DNA of 64,000 nt from Actinostola sp. cb2023 (Eukaryota > Cnidaria > Anthozoa > Actiniaria > Actinostolidae). Shown here one piece after another: positions 39,601 through 51,549 of the stretch (position 1 is the first letter of the stretch; each line of letters begins with the position of its first letter). The position numbers and the translations under genes were made by a program. The notes under the pieces were generated by a model, which saw only the letters and a program-made list of their open reading frames with translations, had not been told where the DNA came from and did no database searches. The DNA lies in contig JAUJYZ010001264.1 in the NCBI GenBank assembly GCA_033675265.1, positions 1-64,000 on the forward strand. The letters are read 5' to 3'.

Positions 39601-42600
39601 GAGTGTTTGTTAGTACCATAAGACTACACTGTTCATAGAGATAGAGACTGCTCAATAGTGACGTAGTGTACACTCATGAGTGTTTGTTAGTACCATAAGA
39701 CTACACTGTTCATAGAGATAGAGACTGCTCAATAGTGACGTAGTGTACACTCATGAGTGTTTGTTAGTACCATAAGACTACACTGTTCATAGAGATAGAG
39801 ACTGCTCAATAGTGACGTAGTGTACACTCATGAGTGTTTGTTAGTACCATAAGACTACACTGTTCATAGAGATAGAGACTGCTCAATAGTGACGTAGTGT
39901 ACACTCATGAGTGTTTGTTAGTACCATAAGACTACACTGTTCATAGAGATAGAGACTGCTCAATAGTGACGTAGTGTACACTCATGAGTGTTTTGTTAGT
40001 ACCATAAGACTACACTGTTCATAGAGATAGAGACTGCTCAATAGTGACGTAGTGTACACTCATGAGTGTTTGTTAGTACCATAAGACTACACTGTTCATA
40101 GAGATAGAGACTGCTCAATAGTGACGTAGTGTACACTCATGAGTGTTTGTTAGTACCATAAGACTACACTGTTCATAGAGATAGAGACTGCTCAATAGTG
40201 ACGTAGTGTACACTCATGAGTGTTTGTTAGTACCATAAGACTACACTGTTCATAGAGATAGAGACTGCTCAATAGTGACGTAGTGTACACTCATGAGTGT
40301 TTGTTAGTACCATAAGACTACACTGTTCATAGAGATAGAGACTGCTCAATAGTGACGTAGTGTACACTCATGAGTGTTTGTTAGTACCATAAGACTACAC
40401 TGTTCATAGAGATAGAGACTGCTCAATAGTGACGTAGTGTACACTCATGAGTGTTTTTTAGTACCATAAGACTACACTGTTCATAGAGATAGAGACTGCT
40501 CAATAGTGACGTAGTGTACACTCATGAGTGTTTGTTAGTACCATAAGACTACACTGTTCATAGAGATAGAGACTGCTCAATAGTGACGTAGTGTACACTC
40601 ATGAGTGTTTGTTAGTACCATAAGACTACACTGTTCATAGAGATAGAGACTGCTCAATAGTGACGTAGTGTACACTCATGAGTGTTTGTTAGTACCATAA
40701 GACTACACTGTTCATAGAGATAGAGACTGCTCAATAGTGACGTAGTGTACACTCATGAGTGTTTGTTAGTACCATAAGACTACACTGTTCATAGAGATAG
40801 AGACTGCTCAATAGTGACGTAGTGTACACTCATGAGTGTTTGTTAGTACCATAAGACTACACTGTTCATAGAGATAGAGACTGCTCAATAGTGACGTAGT
40901 GTACACTCATGAGTGTTTGTTAGTACCATAAGACTACACTGTTCATAGAGATAGAGACTGCTCAATAGTGACGTAGTGTACACTCATGAGTGTTTGTTAG
41001 TACCATAAGACTACACTGTTCATAGAGATAGAGACTGCTCAATAGTGACGTAGTGTACACTCATGAGTGTTTGTTAGTACCATAAGACTACACTGTTCAT
41101 AGAGATAGAGACTGCTCAATAGTGACGTAGTGTACACTCATGAGTGTGTTTGTTAGTACCATAAGACTACACTGTTCATAGAGATAGAGACTGCTCAATA
41201 GTGACGTAGTGTACACTCATGAGTGTTTGTTAGTACCATAAGACTACACTGTTCATAGAGATAGAGACTGCTCAATAGTGACGTAGTGTACACTCATGAG
41301 TGTTTGTTAGTACCATAAGACTACACTGTTCATAGAGATAGAGACTGCTCAATAGTGACGTAGTGTACACTCATGAGTGTTTGTTAGTACCATAAGACTA
41401 CACTGTTCATAGAGATAGAGACTGCTCAATAGTGACGTAGTGTACACTCATGAGTGTTTGTTAGTACCATAAGACTACACTGTTCATAGAGATAGAGACT
41501 GCTCAATAGTGACGTAGTGTACACTCATGAGTGTTTGTTAGTACCATAAGACTACACTGTTCATAGAGATAGAGACTGCTCAATAGTGACGTAGTGTACA
41601 CTCATGAGTGTTTGTTAGTACCATAAGACTACACTGTTCATAGAGATAGAGACTGCTCAATAGTGACGTAGTGTACACTCATGAGTGTTTGTTAGTACCA
41701 TAAGACTACACTGTTCATAGAGATAGAGACTGCTCTCAATAGTGACGTAGTGTACACTCATGAGTGTTTGTTAGTACCATAAGACTACACTGTTCATAGA
41801 GATAGAGACTGCTCAATAGTGACGTAGTGTACACTCATGAGTGTTTTTTAGTACCATAAGACTACACTGTTCATAGAGATAGAGACTGCTCAATAGTGAC
41901 GTAGTGTACACTCATGAGTGTTTGTTAGTACCATAAGACTACACTGTTCATAGAGATAGAGACTGCTCAATAGTGACGTAGTGTACACTCATGAGTGTTT
42001 GTTAGTACCATAAGACTACACTGTTCATAGAGATAGAGACTGCTCAATAGTGACGTAGTGTACACTCATGAGTGTTTGTTAGTACCATAAGACTACACTG
42101 TTCATAGAGATAGAGACTGCTCAATAGTGACGTAGTGTACACTCATGAGTGTTTGTTAGTACCATAAGACTACACTGTTCATAGAGATAGAGACTGCTCA
42201 ATAGTGACGTAGTGTACACTCATGAGTGTTTGTTAGTACCATAAGACTACACTGTTCATAGAGATAGAGACTGCTCAATAGTGACGTAGTGTACACTCAT
42301 GAGTGTTTGTTAGTACCATAAGACTACACTGTTCATAGAGATAGAGACTGCTCAATAGTGACGTAGTGTACACTCATGAGTGTTTGTTAGTACCATAAGA
42401 CTACACTGTTCATAGAGATAGAGACTGCTCAATAGTGACGTAGTGTACACTCATGAGTGTTTGTTAGTACCATAAGACTACACTGTTCATAGAGATAGAG
42501 ACTGCTCAATAGTGACGTAGTGTACACTCATGAGTGTTTGTTAGTACCATAAGACTACACTGTTCATAGAGATAGAGACTGCTCAATAGTGACGTAGTGT

Positions 42601-45600
42601 ACACTCATGAGTGTTTGTTAGTACCATAAGACTACACTGTTCATAGAGATAGAGACTGCTCAATAGTGACGTAGTGTACACTCATGAGTGTTTGTTAGTA
42701 CCATAAGACTACACTGTTCATAGAGATAGAGACTGCTCAATAGTGACGTAGTGACTACACTGTCATAGAGTACACTCATAGAGATGACTGCTCAATAGTG
42801 ACGTAGTGTACTCATGAGTGTTTGTTAGTACCATAAGACTACACTGTTCATAGAGATAGAGACTGCTCAATAGTGACGTAGTGTACACTCATGAGTGTTT
42901 GTTAGTACCATAAGACTACACTGTTCATAGAGATAGAGACTGCTCAATAGTGACGTAGTGTACACTCATGAGTGTTTTTTAGTACCATAAGACTACACTG
43001 TTCATAGAGATAGAGACTGCTCAATAGTGACGTAGTGTACACTCATGAGTGTTTGTTAGTACCATAAGACTACACTGTTCATAGAGATAGAGACTGCTCA
43101 ATAGTGACGTAGTGTACACTCATGAGTGTTTGTTAGTACCATAAGACTACACTGTTCATAGAGATAGAGACTGCTCAATAGTGACGTAGTGTACACTCAT
43201 GAGTGTTTGTTAGTACCATAAGACTACACTGTTCATAGAGATAGAGACTGCTCAATAGTGACGTAGTGTACACTCATGAGTGTTTGTTAGTACCATAAGA
43301 CTACACTGTTCATAGAGATAGAGACTGCTCAATAGTGACGTAGTGTACACTCATGAGTGTTTGTTAGTACCATAAGACTACACTGTTCATAGAGATAGAG
43401 ACTGCTCAATAGTGACGTAGTGTACACTCATGAGTGTTTGTTAGTACCATAAGACTACACTGTTCATAGAGATAGAGACTGCTCAATAGTGACGTAGTGT
43501 ACACTCATGAGTGTTTGTTAGTACCATAAGACTACACTGTTCATAGAGATAGAGACTGCTCAATAGTGACGTAGTGTACACTCATGAGTGTTTGTTAGTA
43601 CCATAAGACTACACTGTTCATAGAGATAGAGACTGCTCAATAGTGACGTAGTGTACACTCATGAGTGTTTGTTAGTACCATAAGACTACACTGTTCATAG
43701 AGATAGAGACTGCTCAATAGTGACGTAGTGTACACTCATGAGTGTTTTTTAGTACCATAAGACTACACTGTTCATAGAGATAGAGACTGCTCAATAGTGA
43801 CGTAGTGTACACTCATGAGTGTTTGTTAGTACCATAAGACTACACTGTTCATAGAGATAGAGACTGCTCAATAGTGACGTAGTGTACACTCATGAGTGTT
43901 TGTTAGTACCATAAGACTACACTGTTCATAGAGATAGAGACTGCTCAATAGTGACGTAGTGTACACTCATGAGTGTTTGTTAGTACCATAAGACTACACT
44001 GTTCATAGAGATAGAGACTGCTCAATAGTGACGTAGTGTACACTCATGAGTGTTTTTTAGTACCATAAGACTACACTGTTCATAGAGATAGAGACTGCTC
44101 AATAGTGACGTAGTGTACACTCATGAGTGTTTGTTAGTACCATAAGACTACACTGTTCATAGAGATAGAGACTGCTCAATAGTGACGTAGTGTACACTCA
44201 TGAGTGTTTTTTAGTACCATAAGACTACACTGTTCATAGAGATAGAGACTGCTCAATAGTGACGTAGTGTACACTCATGAGTGTTTGTTAGTACCATAAG
44301 ACTACACTGTTCATAGAGATAGAGACTGCTCAATAGTGACGTAGTGTACACTCATGAGTGTTTGTTAGTACCATAAGACTACACTGTTCATAGAGATAGA
44401 GACTGCTCAATAGTGACGTAGTGTACACTCATGAGTGTTTGTTAGTACCATAAGACTACACTGTTCATAGAGATAGAGACTGCTCAATAGTGACGTAGTG
44501 TACACTCATGAGTGTTTGTTAGTACCATAAGACTACACTGTTCATAGAGATAGAGACTGCTCAATAGTGACGTAGTGTACACTCATGAGTGTTTGTTAGT
44601 ACCATAAGACTACACTGTTCATAGAGATAGAGACTGCTCAATAGTGACGTAGTGTACACTCATGAGTGTTTGTTAGTACCATAAGACTACACTGTTCATA
44701 GAGATAGAGACTGCTCAATAGTGACGTAGTGTACACTCATGAGTGTTTGTTAGTACCATAAGACTACACTGTTCATAGAGATAGAGACTGCTCAATAGTG
44801 ACGTAGTGTACACTCATGAGTGTTTGTTAGTACCATAAGACTACACTGTTCATAGAGATAGAGACTGCTCAATAGTGACGTAGTGTACACTCATGAGTGT
44901 TTGTTAGTACCATAAGACTACACTGTTCATAGAGATAGAGACTGCTCAATAGTGACGTAGTGTACACTCATGAGTGTTTGTTAGTACCATAAGACTACAC
45001 TGTTCATAGAGATAGAGACTGCTCAATAGTGACGTAGTGTACACTCATGAGTGTTTGTTAGTACCATAAGACTACACTGTTCATAGAGATAGAGACTGCT
45101 CAATAGTGACGTAGTGTACACTCATGAGTGTTTGTTAGTACCATAAGACTACACTGTTCATAGAGATAGAGACTGCTCAATAGTGACGTAGTGTACACTC
45201 ATGAGTGTTTGTTAGTACCATAAGACTACACTGTTCATAGAGATAGAGACTGCTCAATAGTGACGTAGTGTACACTCATGAGTGTTTGTTAGTACCATAT
45301 AAGACTACACTGTTCATAGAGATAGAGACTGCTCAATAGTGACGTAGTGTACACTCATGAGTGTTTGTTAGTACCATAAGACTACACTGTTCATAGAGAT
45401 AGAGACTGCTCAATAGTGACGTAGTGTACACTCATGAGTGTTTGTTAGTACCATAAGACTACACTGTTCATAGAGATAGAGACTGCTCAATAGTGACGTA
45501 GTGTACACTCATGAGTGTTTGTTAGTACCATAAGACTACACTGTTCATAGAGATAGAGACTGCTCAATAGTGACGTAGTGTACACTCATGAGTGTTTGTT

Positions 45601-47766
45601 AGTACCATAAGACTACACTGTTCATAGAGATAGAGACTGCTCAATAGTGACGTAGTGTACACTCATGAGTGTTTGTTAGTACCATAAGACTACACTGTTC
45701 ATAGAGATAGAGACTGCTCAATAGTGACGTAGTGTACACTCATGAGTGTTTGTTAGTACCATAAGACTACACTGTTCATAGAGATAGAGACTGCTCAATA
45801 GTGACGTAGTGTACACTCATGAGTGTTTGTTAGTACCATAAGACTACACTGTTCATAGAGATAGAGACTGCTCAATAGTGACGTAGTGTACACTCATGAG
45901 TGTTTGTTAGTACCATAAGACTACACTGTTCATAGAGATAGAGACTGCTCAATAGTGACGTAGTGTACACTCATGAGTGTTTGTTAGTACCATAAGACTA
46001 CACTGTTCATAGAGATAGAGACTGCTCAATAGTGACGTAGTGTACACTCATGAGTGTTTGTTAGTACCATAAGACTACACTGTTCATAGAGATAGAGACT
46101 GCTCAATAGTGACGTAGTGTACACTCATGAGTGTTTGTTAGTACCATAAGACTACACTGTTCATAGAGATAGAGACTGCTCAATAGTGACGTAGTGTACA
46201 CTCATGAGCGTTTGTTAGTACCATAAGACTACAGTGTTCATAGAGATAGAGTACCATAACACTCATGAGTGTTTGTTAGTACCATAAGACTACACTGTTC
46301 ATAGAGATAGAGACTGCTCAATAGTGACGTAGTGTACACTCATGAGTGTTTGTTAGTACCATAAGACTACACTGTTCATAGAGATAGAGACTGCTCAATA
46401 GTGACGTAGTGTACACTCATGAGTGTTTGTTAGTACCATAAGACTACACTGTTCATAGAGATAGAGACTGCTCAATAGTGACGTAGTGTACACTCATGAG
46501 TGTTTGTTAGTACCATAAGACTACACTGTTCATAGAGATAGAGACTGCTCAATAGTGACGTAGTGTACACTCATGAGTGTTTGTTAGTACCATAAGACTA
46601 CACTGTTCATAGAGATAGAGACTGCTCAATAGTGACGTAGTGTACACTCATGAGTGTTTGTTAGTACCATAAGACTACACTGTTCATAGAGATAGAGACT
46701 GCTCAATAGTGACGTAGTGTACACTCATGAGTGTTTGTTAGTACCATAAGACTACACTGTTCATAGAGATAGAGACTGCTCAATAGTGACGTAGTGTACA
46801 CTCATGAGTGTTTGTTAGTACCATAAGACTACACTGTTCATAGAGATAGAGACTGCTCAATAGTGACGTAGTGTACACTCATGAGTGTTTGTTAGTACCA
46901 TAAGACTACACTGTTCATAGAGATAGAGACTGCTCAATAGTGACGTAGTGTACACTCATGAGTGTTTGTTAGTACCATAAGACTACACTGTTCATAGAGA
47001 TAGAGACTGCTCAATAGTGACGTAGTGTACACTCATGAGTGTTTGTTAGTACCATAAGACTACACTGTTCATAGAGATAGAGACTGCTCAATAGTGACGT
47101 AGTGTACACTCATGAGTGTTTGTTAGTACCATAAGACTACACTGTTCATAGAGATAGAGACTGCTCAATAGTGACGTAGTGTACACTCATGAGTGTTTGT
47201 TAGTACCATAAGACTACACTGTTCATAGAGATAGAGACTGCTCAATAGTGACGTAGTGTACACTCATGAGTGTTTTTTAGTACCATAAGACTACACTGTT
47301 CATAGAGATAGAGACTGCTCAATAGTGACGTAGTGTACACTCATGAGTGTTTGTTAGTACCATAAGACTACACTGTTCATAGAGATAGAGACTGCAGTGT
47401 ACACTCATGAGTGTTTTTTAGTACCATACTGTAGAGATAGAGACTGCTCAATAGTGACGCAGTGTACAATCATGAGTGTTTGTTAGTACCATAAGAGACT
47501 ACTGTTCATAGAGATAGAGACTGCTCAATAGTGACGTAGTGTACACTCATGAGTGTTTGTTAGTACCATAAGACTACACTGTTCATAGAGATAGAGACTG
47601 CTCAATAGTGACGCAGTGTACACTCATGAGTGTTTGTTAGTACCATAAGACTACACTGTTCATAGAGATAGAGACTGCTCAATAGTGACCGCGTAGTGTA
47701 CCCTCATGAGTGTTTGTTAGTACCATAAGACTACACTGTTCATAGAGATAGAGACTGCTCAATAGT
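30676..47766. repeat. 77-bp satellite array, about 222 monomers
   Basis: Head-to-tail 77-bp monomers containing TGTTCATAGAGATAGAGACT and a perfect 14-bp palindrome, ACACTCATGAGTGT. The core is extremely homogeneous; recurrent variants are GAGTGTTTG/GAGCGTTTG and TTTGTTAG/TTTTTTAG. Outer monomers on both sides share GACGCAG in place of the core GACGTAG, and some lack the AC dinucleotide before CTGTTC. Rearranged monomers occur near 35680, 35863-35895, 42752-42812, 46232-46262 and 47392-47435. Both flanks look like parts of one LINE on the minus strand. Not coding: the frames seen near 31028-31216 are short and private. Confidence 0.98.
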
Positions 47767-48040
47767 AATAAAGTTGGCTCTTAATTGTTTCCAGTGTTAG
47801 CGACTTGTGTCTGATAGGGTCTGATAGGGTATTCCAAACTCTGCTGACTCGTATGAAAAATGATGATAGAGATAGTTATGTTTGTGTTTTGGATTTCTTT
47901 TGGACAAAAGTTGAGATGTTTTAATTGTGGGTGGATCTTGTTATCCTACCAGTCTGTCTTGAAGGTGGTAAATAATATGTTCCTGTTCATGTGAACTAAG
48001 CCATTGCTGGCCTTGAAGAAGAAAACCAAGTCCATGAACT
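47767..48040 (-). pseudogene. LINE ORF2 C-terminal fragment (minus strand)
   Basis: From 48040 downward the minus strand reads MDLVFFFKASNGLVHMNRNI, then further on SFFIRVSRVWNTLSD and a degenerate end resembling the last residues of CR1-like ORF2 proteins. It continues directly from the fragment at 49653-49925, whose last codons encode YWHEF: removing the 1.6-kb transposon between them restores the YWHEF-MDLVFFFK reading. An in-frame stop, a frame change and a 10-bp tandem duplication (GGTCTGATA-type repeat, 47818-47837) mark it as dead. Family name (CR1/Jockey-like group) is from motif recall. Confidence 0.65.
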
Positions 48041-49652
48041 ATGAACATGTATACATTTTGTCTGCACAAGCGTTAGAATTCAGATTTGAAAGTGATTTGC
48101 CGCCATTTTCTTTGCAAATTGCACTGCGGTGGAAGATTTAGTGAGCGATCTTCGTCTCTAGAATGATGTTAAAGAAAATATTTGAAAGGAAATCAAAGCA
48201 GTCTGCCTACTTTTGCTTTGCTGTAGATTATTTTTTTCCGTCAGATAAGGGTCGTTTGAAGGTCACATTCTGTGAATTTGAGTTCTCTACATTCAAGTAT
48301 TCTCAAAGTATTTTGCTCCGGTTCAGTTGAGTATTTATCGATCATTTTTTGCACGTGTTTTCCTAACATTCCTACCTAAAGTACAATACTTATTAACTAG
48401 CCCCCCAGCCGAAAATAGCACAAATTGACTTCTTCTAAGCTTAATCTTTGCATTCGATAACTTATTTTAAGCTGAAAAATTGTCCCTCGATGTGAGATCG
48501 TATTATTTTGGTACTATGGTATCAGTACACTCTATTTGTTATGATTATGACTGATTTTCATCGCTGGTGTATACCATATCCTCTATGTGTTGAAGTTTAT
48601 TGTAAAGGATAGCTTAATTCTTCATTTTTTTGGACTTCTTAGATTCAGCTGTAAACCGTTTGATATAAGTTTGATTCACATTTAGTTTTTATTCAGCATT
48701 GTGTTTGCGAATCGTTTATCTGATTTGGTGACGTGTCAAACTAAATTATAAGAAAACCTCTCTTAGTAGCTCACCCCCCAGCAATTTTCTTCCGTCATTT
48801 ATTGCTTCACTCATGCTAGTTTCGTAAAGGTGCAGTAATACGGGCAACAAAATCGTGCAACTTGTCGCGCAACATTGTTGCGTTGCAAGTTTCAGAGCAA
48901 TGTTTCTCGTATTACCATCGTTCGCGCAACTTGTCGCGCAACACATTTTCGTGTTGCAGCATGCAAAACTTTGTTGCGCAAAGTAGAAGCTCTTTCTACT
49001 TCATGCAACAAAGTTTTGCAACCTGCAACAAATGACCGAAAATTTAATTTGTTGCGCGACAACTTGCACGAACGATGGTAATACGAGAAACATTGCTTTG
49101 CAACTTGCAACGCAACAATCTGAAAATGTTGCGCGACAAGTTGCACGATTTTGTTGCCCGTATTACCGCACCTTAAGGTCTTGTTTGTTGGAGTTGAAAA
49201 ATTGTCCCTCTTGCTTTGCGGTGGATTTGAAGTGTCCAAGTATCACTCATTCACCCGACTTCTCCGTAGGAATGTTGCCTTGTTTTGGCGGATTTTGTTC
49301 CCTTATACGGAAAAAATATCCACAGCATCACAAAAGTAGGCGGACTATTGATTTCCTTTCAATGACTTTCTACAACTTCATTCTAGAGTCGTAGATCGCT
49401 CACTAAATCTTCCACAGCAATTGCACTTTGCAAAACAATAGCGATACTTCATGTTTACAAACATTAACATTGTGATGTAAATGTGCCAACCATTTCCACA
49501 AAAACCTTTCACACGTTTTGTTTCAACAGCCAATCGATCTCTGGTTGGCACATCGTTGGCACATGAATGACAAAAGCTGAAGTATCGATTATGCAAATAG
49601 GTACTTTGAAATCTGAATCCTAACGCATGCGCAGACAAAATGTATACATGTT
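48041..49652. mobile_element. 1.6-kb TIR DNA transposon inserted in the LINE
   Basis: Termini AACATGTATACATTTTGTCT (left) and its reverse complement ending ATACATGTT (right) begin an inverted repeat that continues imperfectly for some 250 bp. An example is GGAAGATTTAGTGAGCGATC, near 48131 on the plus strand and near 49410 inverted. A TGAACT duplication flanks it (48035-48040 and 49653-49658), and the LINE frame is continuous once the element is removed, which fixes the boundaries. No transposase frame is visible. A fold-back element (48827-49174) is nested in its centre. Superfamily not assigned. Confidence 0.75.
48827..49174. mobile_element. Fold-back element, about 348 bp, long hairpin
   Basis: The two halves are imperfect reverse complements along their whole length around a centre near 48990. 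Ends read AGGTGCAGTAATACGGGCAA and the inverse ending CCCGTATTACCGCACCT. Repeated GTTGCGCGACAAGTTGC-type blocks occur in both arms. No coding capacity; frames at 48875-49081, 48892-49239 and 49032-49394 arise from the palindrome. A transcript would form a hairpin of about 170 bp. Confidence 0.85.
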
Positions 49653-49925
49653 TGAACTCATGCCAATAAGTTATGGGAAGAAGATTGGTTTAGCCTCTCG
49701 CTGTATGATGTATCTGTTTGGAAGGGTAGCTTTAGGATGTATTTAGTAGCCCGTCTCTGTACTCGTTCAACACATTTTATCAGCTCGATGGATTGCGGGG
49801 CCCATACCTGGGTTGCGTAGCCCAGGTGCGATCGAACAAGGGCCAGGTACAGAACTCCACCTGTGCCAATGTTATTTAAAATGTATCGCAGGAGGGAGGG
49901 GGTGACTTTATTGTTCAACACTGAA
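49653..49925 (-). pseudogene. LINE reverse-transcriptase C-terminal fragment (minus strand)
   Basis: The minus-strand frame 49921-49658 encodes LYLALVRSHLGYATQVWAPQ, then SIELIKCVERVQRRATKYIL and LPFQTDTSYSERL. This is the thumb/connection segment that follows the reverse-transcriptase core in CR1/Jockey-like non-LTR retrotransposons. A frame change near 49685 leads into TNLLPITYWHEF, where the 1.6-kb transposon interrupts it. The catalytic RT core and any endonuclease upstream are missing, the usual 5' truncation of LINE copies. The 5' edge (about 49860-49925) is uncertain because the first residues match less well. The remainder of this copy lies at 47767-48040 and 30536-30675. Confidence 0.8.
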
Positions 49926-50032
49926 ACACTATTCCTATCAGTGTGACGTCACGACTCGCTTGAACGAATTTCAACGACTGGTCTTCTTGATGCCGACTAT
50001 AAAATGCTCAATATTCTGTTCATATATACATG

Positions 50033-50224
50033 TACAGTCTATATGTATATTATTTATATATACCTAACCAAAAAAATTCTGCAACTTTAAGATATATATA
50101 TATCCTTTGTTCTCGAAGAAAAAACAACAGAGAAACAAAAGACATATATATATCCAAAGTTGCAGAATTTTTTTGGTTAGGTGTATATTCTATATTTATA
50201 TACAGTCTATATGTATATTATTTT
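50033..50224. repeat. Palindromic insert between 24-bp direct repeats
   Basis: An inverted repeat with arms about 50055-50113 and 50129-50188 (CCTAACCAAAAAAATTCTGC on the left, its inverse on the right) is enclosed by near-identical direct repeats, ACAGTCTATATGTATATTAT at 50034 and again at 50202. The direct repeats are longer than usual transposon target duplications. No coding capacity. Confidence 0.7.
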
Positions 50225-50244
50225 AGTTTCTAAAAGTATTATAT

Positions 50245-50449
50245 TGGAAACTTGTGAGGAATATACAGAACAAATGTTGGGGGAAAATCAGACGCCTCAA
50301 GCGGGATTCGAACCCACGACACCCCGATTTCATGACAGGTGCTCTACCCACTGAACTACCATGAAATCGGGGTGTCGTGGGTTCGAATCCCGCTCGAGGC
50401 GTCTGATTTTTTCCCAACATTTGTTCTGTATATTCCTCACAAGTTTCCA
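50245..50449 (-). repeat. tRNA-derived fold-back (tRNA pseudogene)
   Basis: Arms 50245-50334 and 50360-50449 are 90-bp near-perfect reverse complements with a 25-bp loop. On the minus strand the loop provides an A-box-like sequence, GTAGTTCAGTGGGTAGAGCA, and the left arm provides a perfect T-arm/B-box, GTGGGTTCGAATCCCGC. The sequence before the A box cannot pair with the sequence after the T arm as an acceptor stem, and the anticodon arm is poor. This is therefore a tRNA-derived repeat and not a working tRNA gene. The B box is present in both arms in opposite orientation. The protein-like frame across it (GFEPTT motif) is the familiar mistranslation of tRNA sequence. Confidence 0.75.
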
Positions 50450-51143
50450 TTTCTATACTTATCATAGTTCTTTATCAGTAAAGGTATTATTGTGTAAGAA
50501 TATTTCTACCGAGACAAATAAAAAGTAGTGCAAGGATTAAGTGTTTTTTTCGGAGTTTTAGTCTTGACGGTTATCAAAATGGAGACCGAAATCTTTCGAC
50601 CGGGTAAAGGTCTCCGATTTCTAAAGAAGCTAAATTAAGTAATGGTTACTTCAAAAAAGGAGGTTCTACTTAGAGGGTAATAATCATGGACTGTGTTGAA
50701 TATGGTGGATGTACATGGCTGGATCTTCGTATCAATCCCTCCACAGTTGTTGTGTACAAAATTAAGCTAGGACATGATTTTTATTTTTTATTAATTTTTA
50801 TACAAAAATGTAAGCTACTAACACTAATACAATACTAAAACAATTGGAACAATCGACATATACACTACTACTACTACAATTATATTACATGGTCTATAAC
50901 AAATAGATAATTTATAAGTGATATAGTTTACATAATCATAAGCGATCAATATCTTTTTCACTAAATAGTTATTATGAGGGAAAGATGAGGAGAAGGAGTT
51001 TGTCCCATTTTGTAAAGTGTTGCTGAAGTTTATTTTTATCTGTTGCTATCTTTAAAAATTGTTCGTTTAACCTGGATTAGCGAATAAAATGCCCCAAACC
51101 TGCACCCTGTACCGCCGCACATATATATCATGTAATTATTGGG
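50450..51143. other. Unassigned AT-rich DNA
   Basis: No open frame of note. A short inverted pair, GGAGACC and GGTCTCC, lies near 50581-50613. The rest resembles 3' untranslated or retroelement-tail sequence, without anything I can name. Confidence 0.4.
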
Positions 51144-51215
51144 AGTAGCCCCCCCCCCCCCTACCCCCCGGGCTGCGAATACAGCCGCTTTTTGGCGCTC
51201 GCCACAGGGGCCACC

Positions 51216-51311
51216 TAGCCTCCTTTGCAGACGTTGATTCGCTTTTCTCGCTTTTCTTTCTCTTGTGTTGAGAGAAAAGCGAATCAACTAAAACGTCTGC
51301 AAAGGAGGCTA
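51216..51311. repeat. Hairpin near the left end of the TIR element
   Basis: TAGCCTCCTTTGCAGACGTT (51216 onward) and its inverse ending at 51311 form arms of about 35-40 bp, with GATTCGCTTTTCTC paired to GAGAAAAGCGAATC. The centre is about 20 bp and pyrimidine-rich. Confidence 0.85.
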
Positions 51312-51549
51312 AGGGTCTCCCGCAAAGAAGCGTCCTCGTTGTGATAGCAGAAATCCTGTACTGTGACCTCTGAGGTCATGACAGCTCGTGTTGTAAATCT
51401 GATACAACACAGCCGCTCATGTTGTGAACACTACTTCCAAACGGCCTAAGTTTGTTGATTCGGCAATCAAAATTATTGTAGAACATGATTTTTTTCATCT
51501 GTGCACATGATAAGTCCGATACAATCGCCCGCGGCTCGACATTGTAATA

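Noticed and set aside
48746..49394. Several overlapping frames of 60-120 residues
   Set aside because: They lie in the fold-back element, where both strands give similar open frames because of the palindrome.
50291..50363. Functional tRNA gene
   Set aside because: A and B boxes are present, but there is no acceptor stem and the anticodon arm is poor.
50223..50465. 80-residue frame with a GFEPTT motif
   Set aside because: It is a translation of the tRNA-derived inverted repeat.
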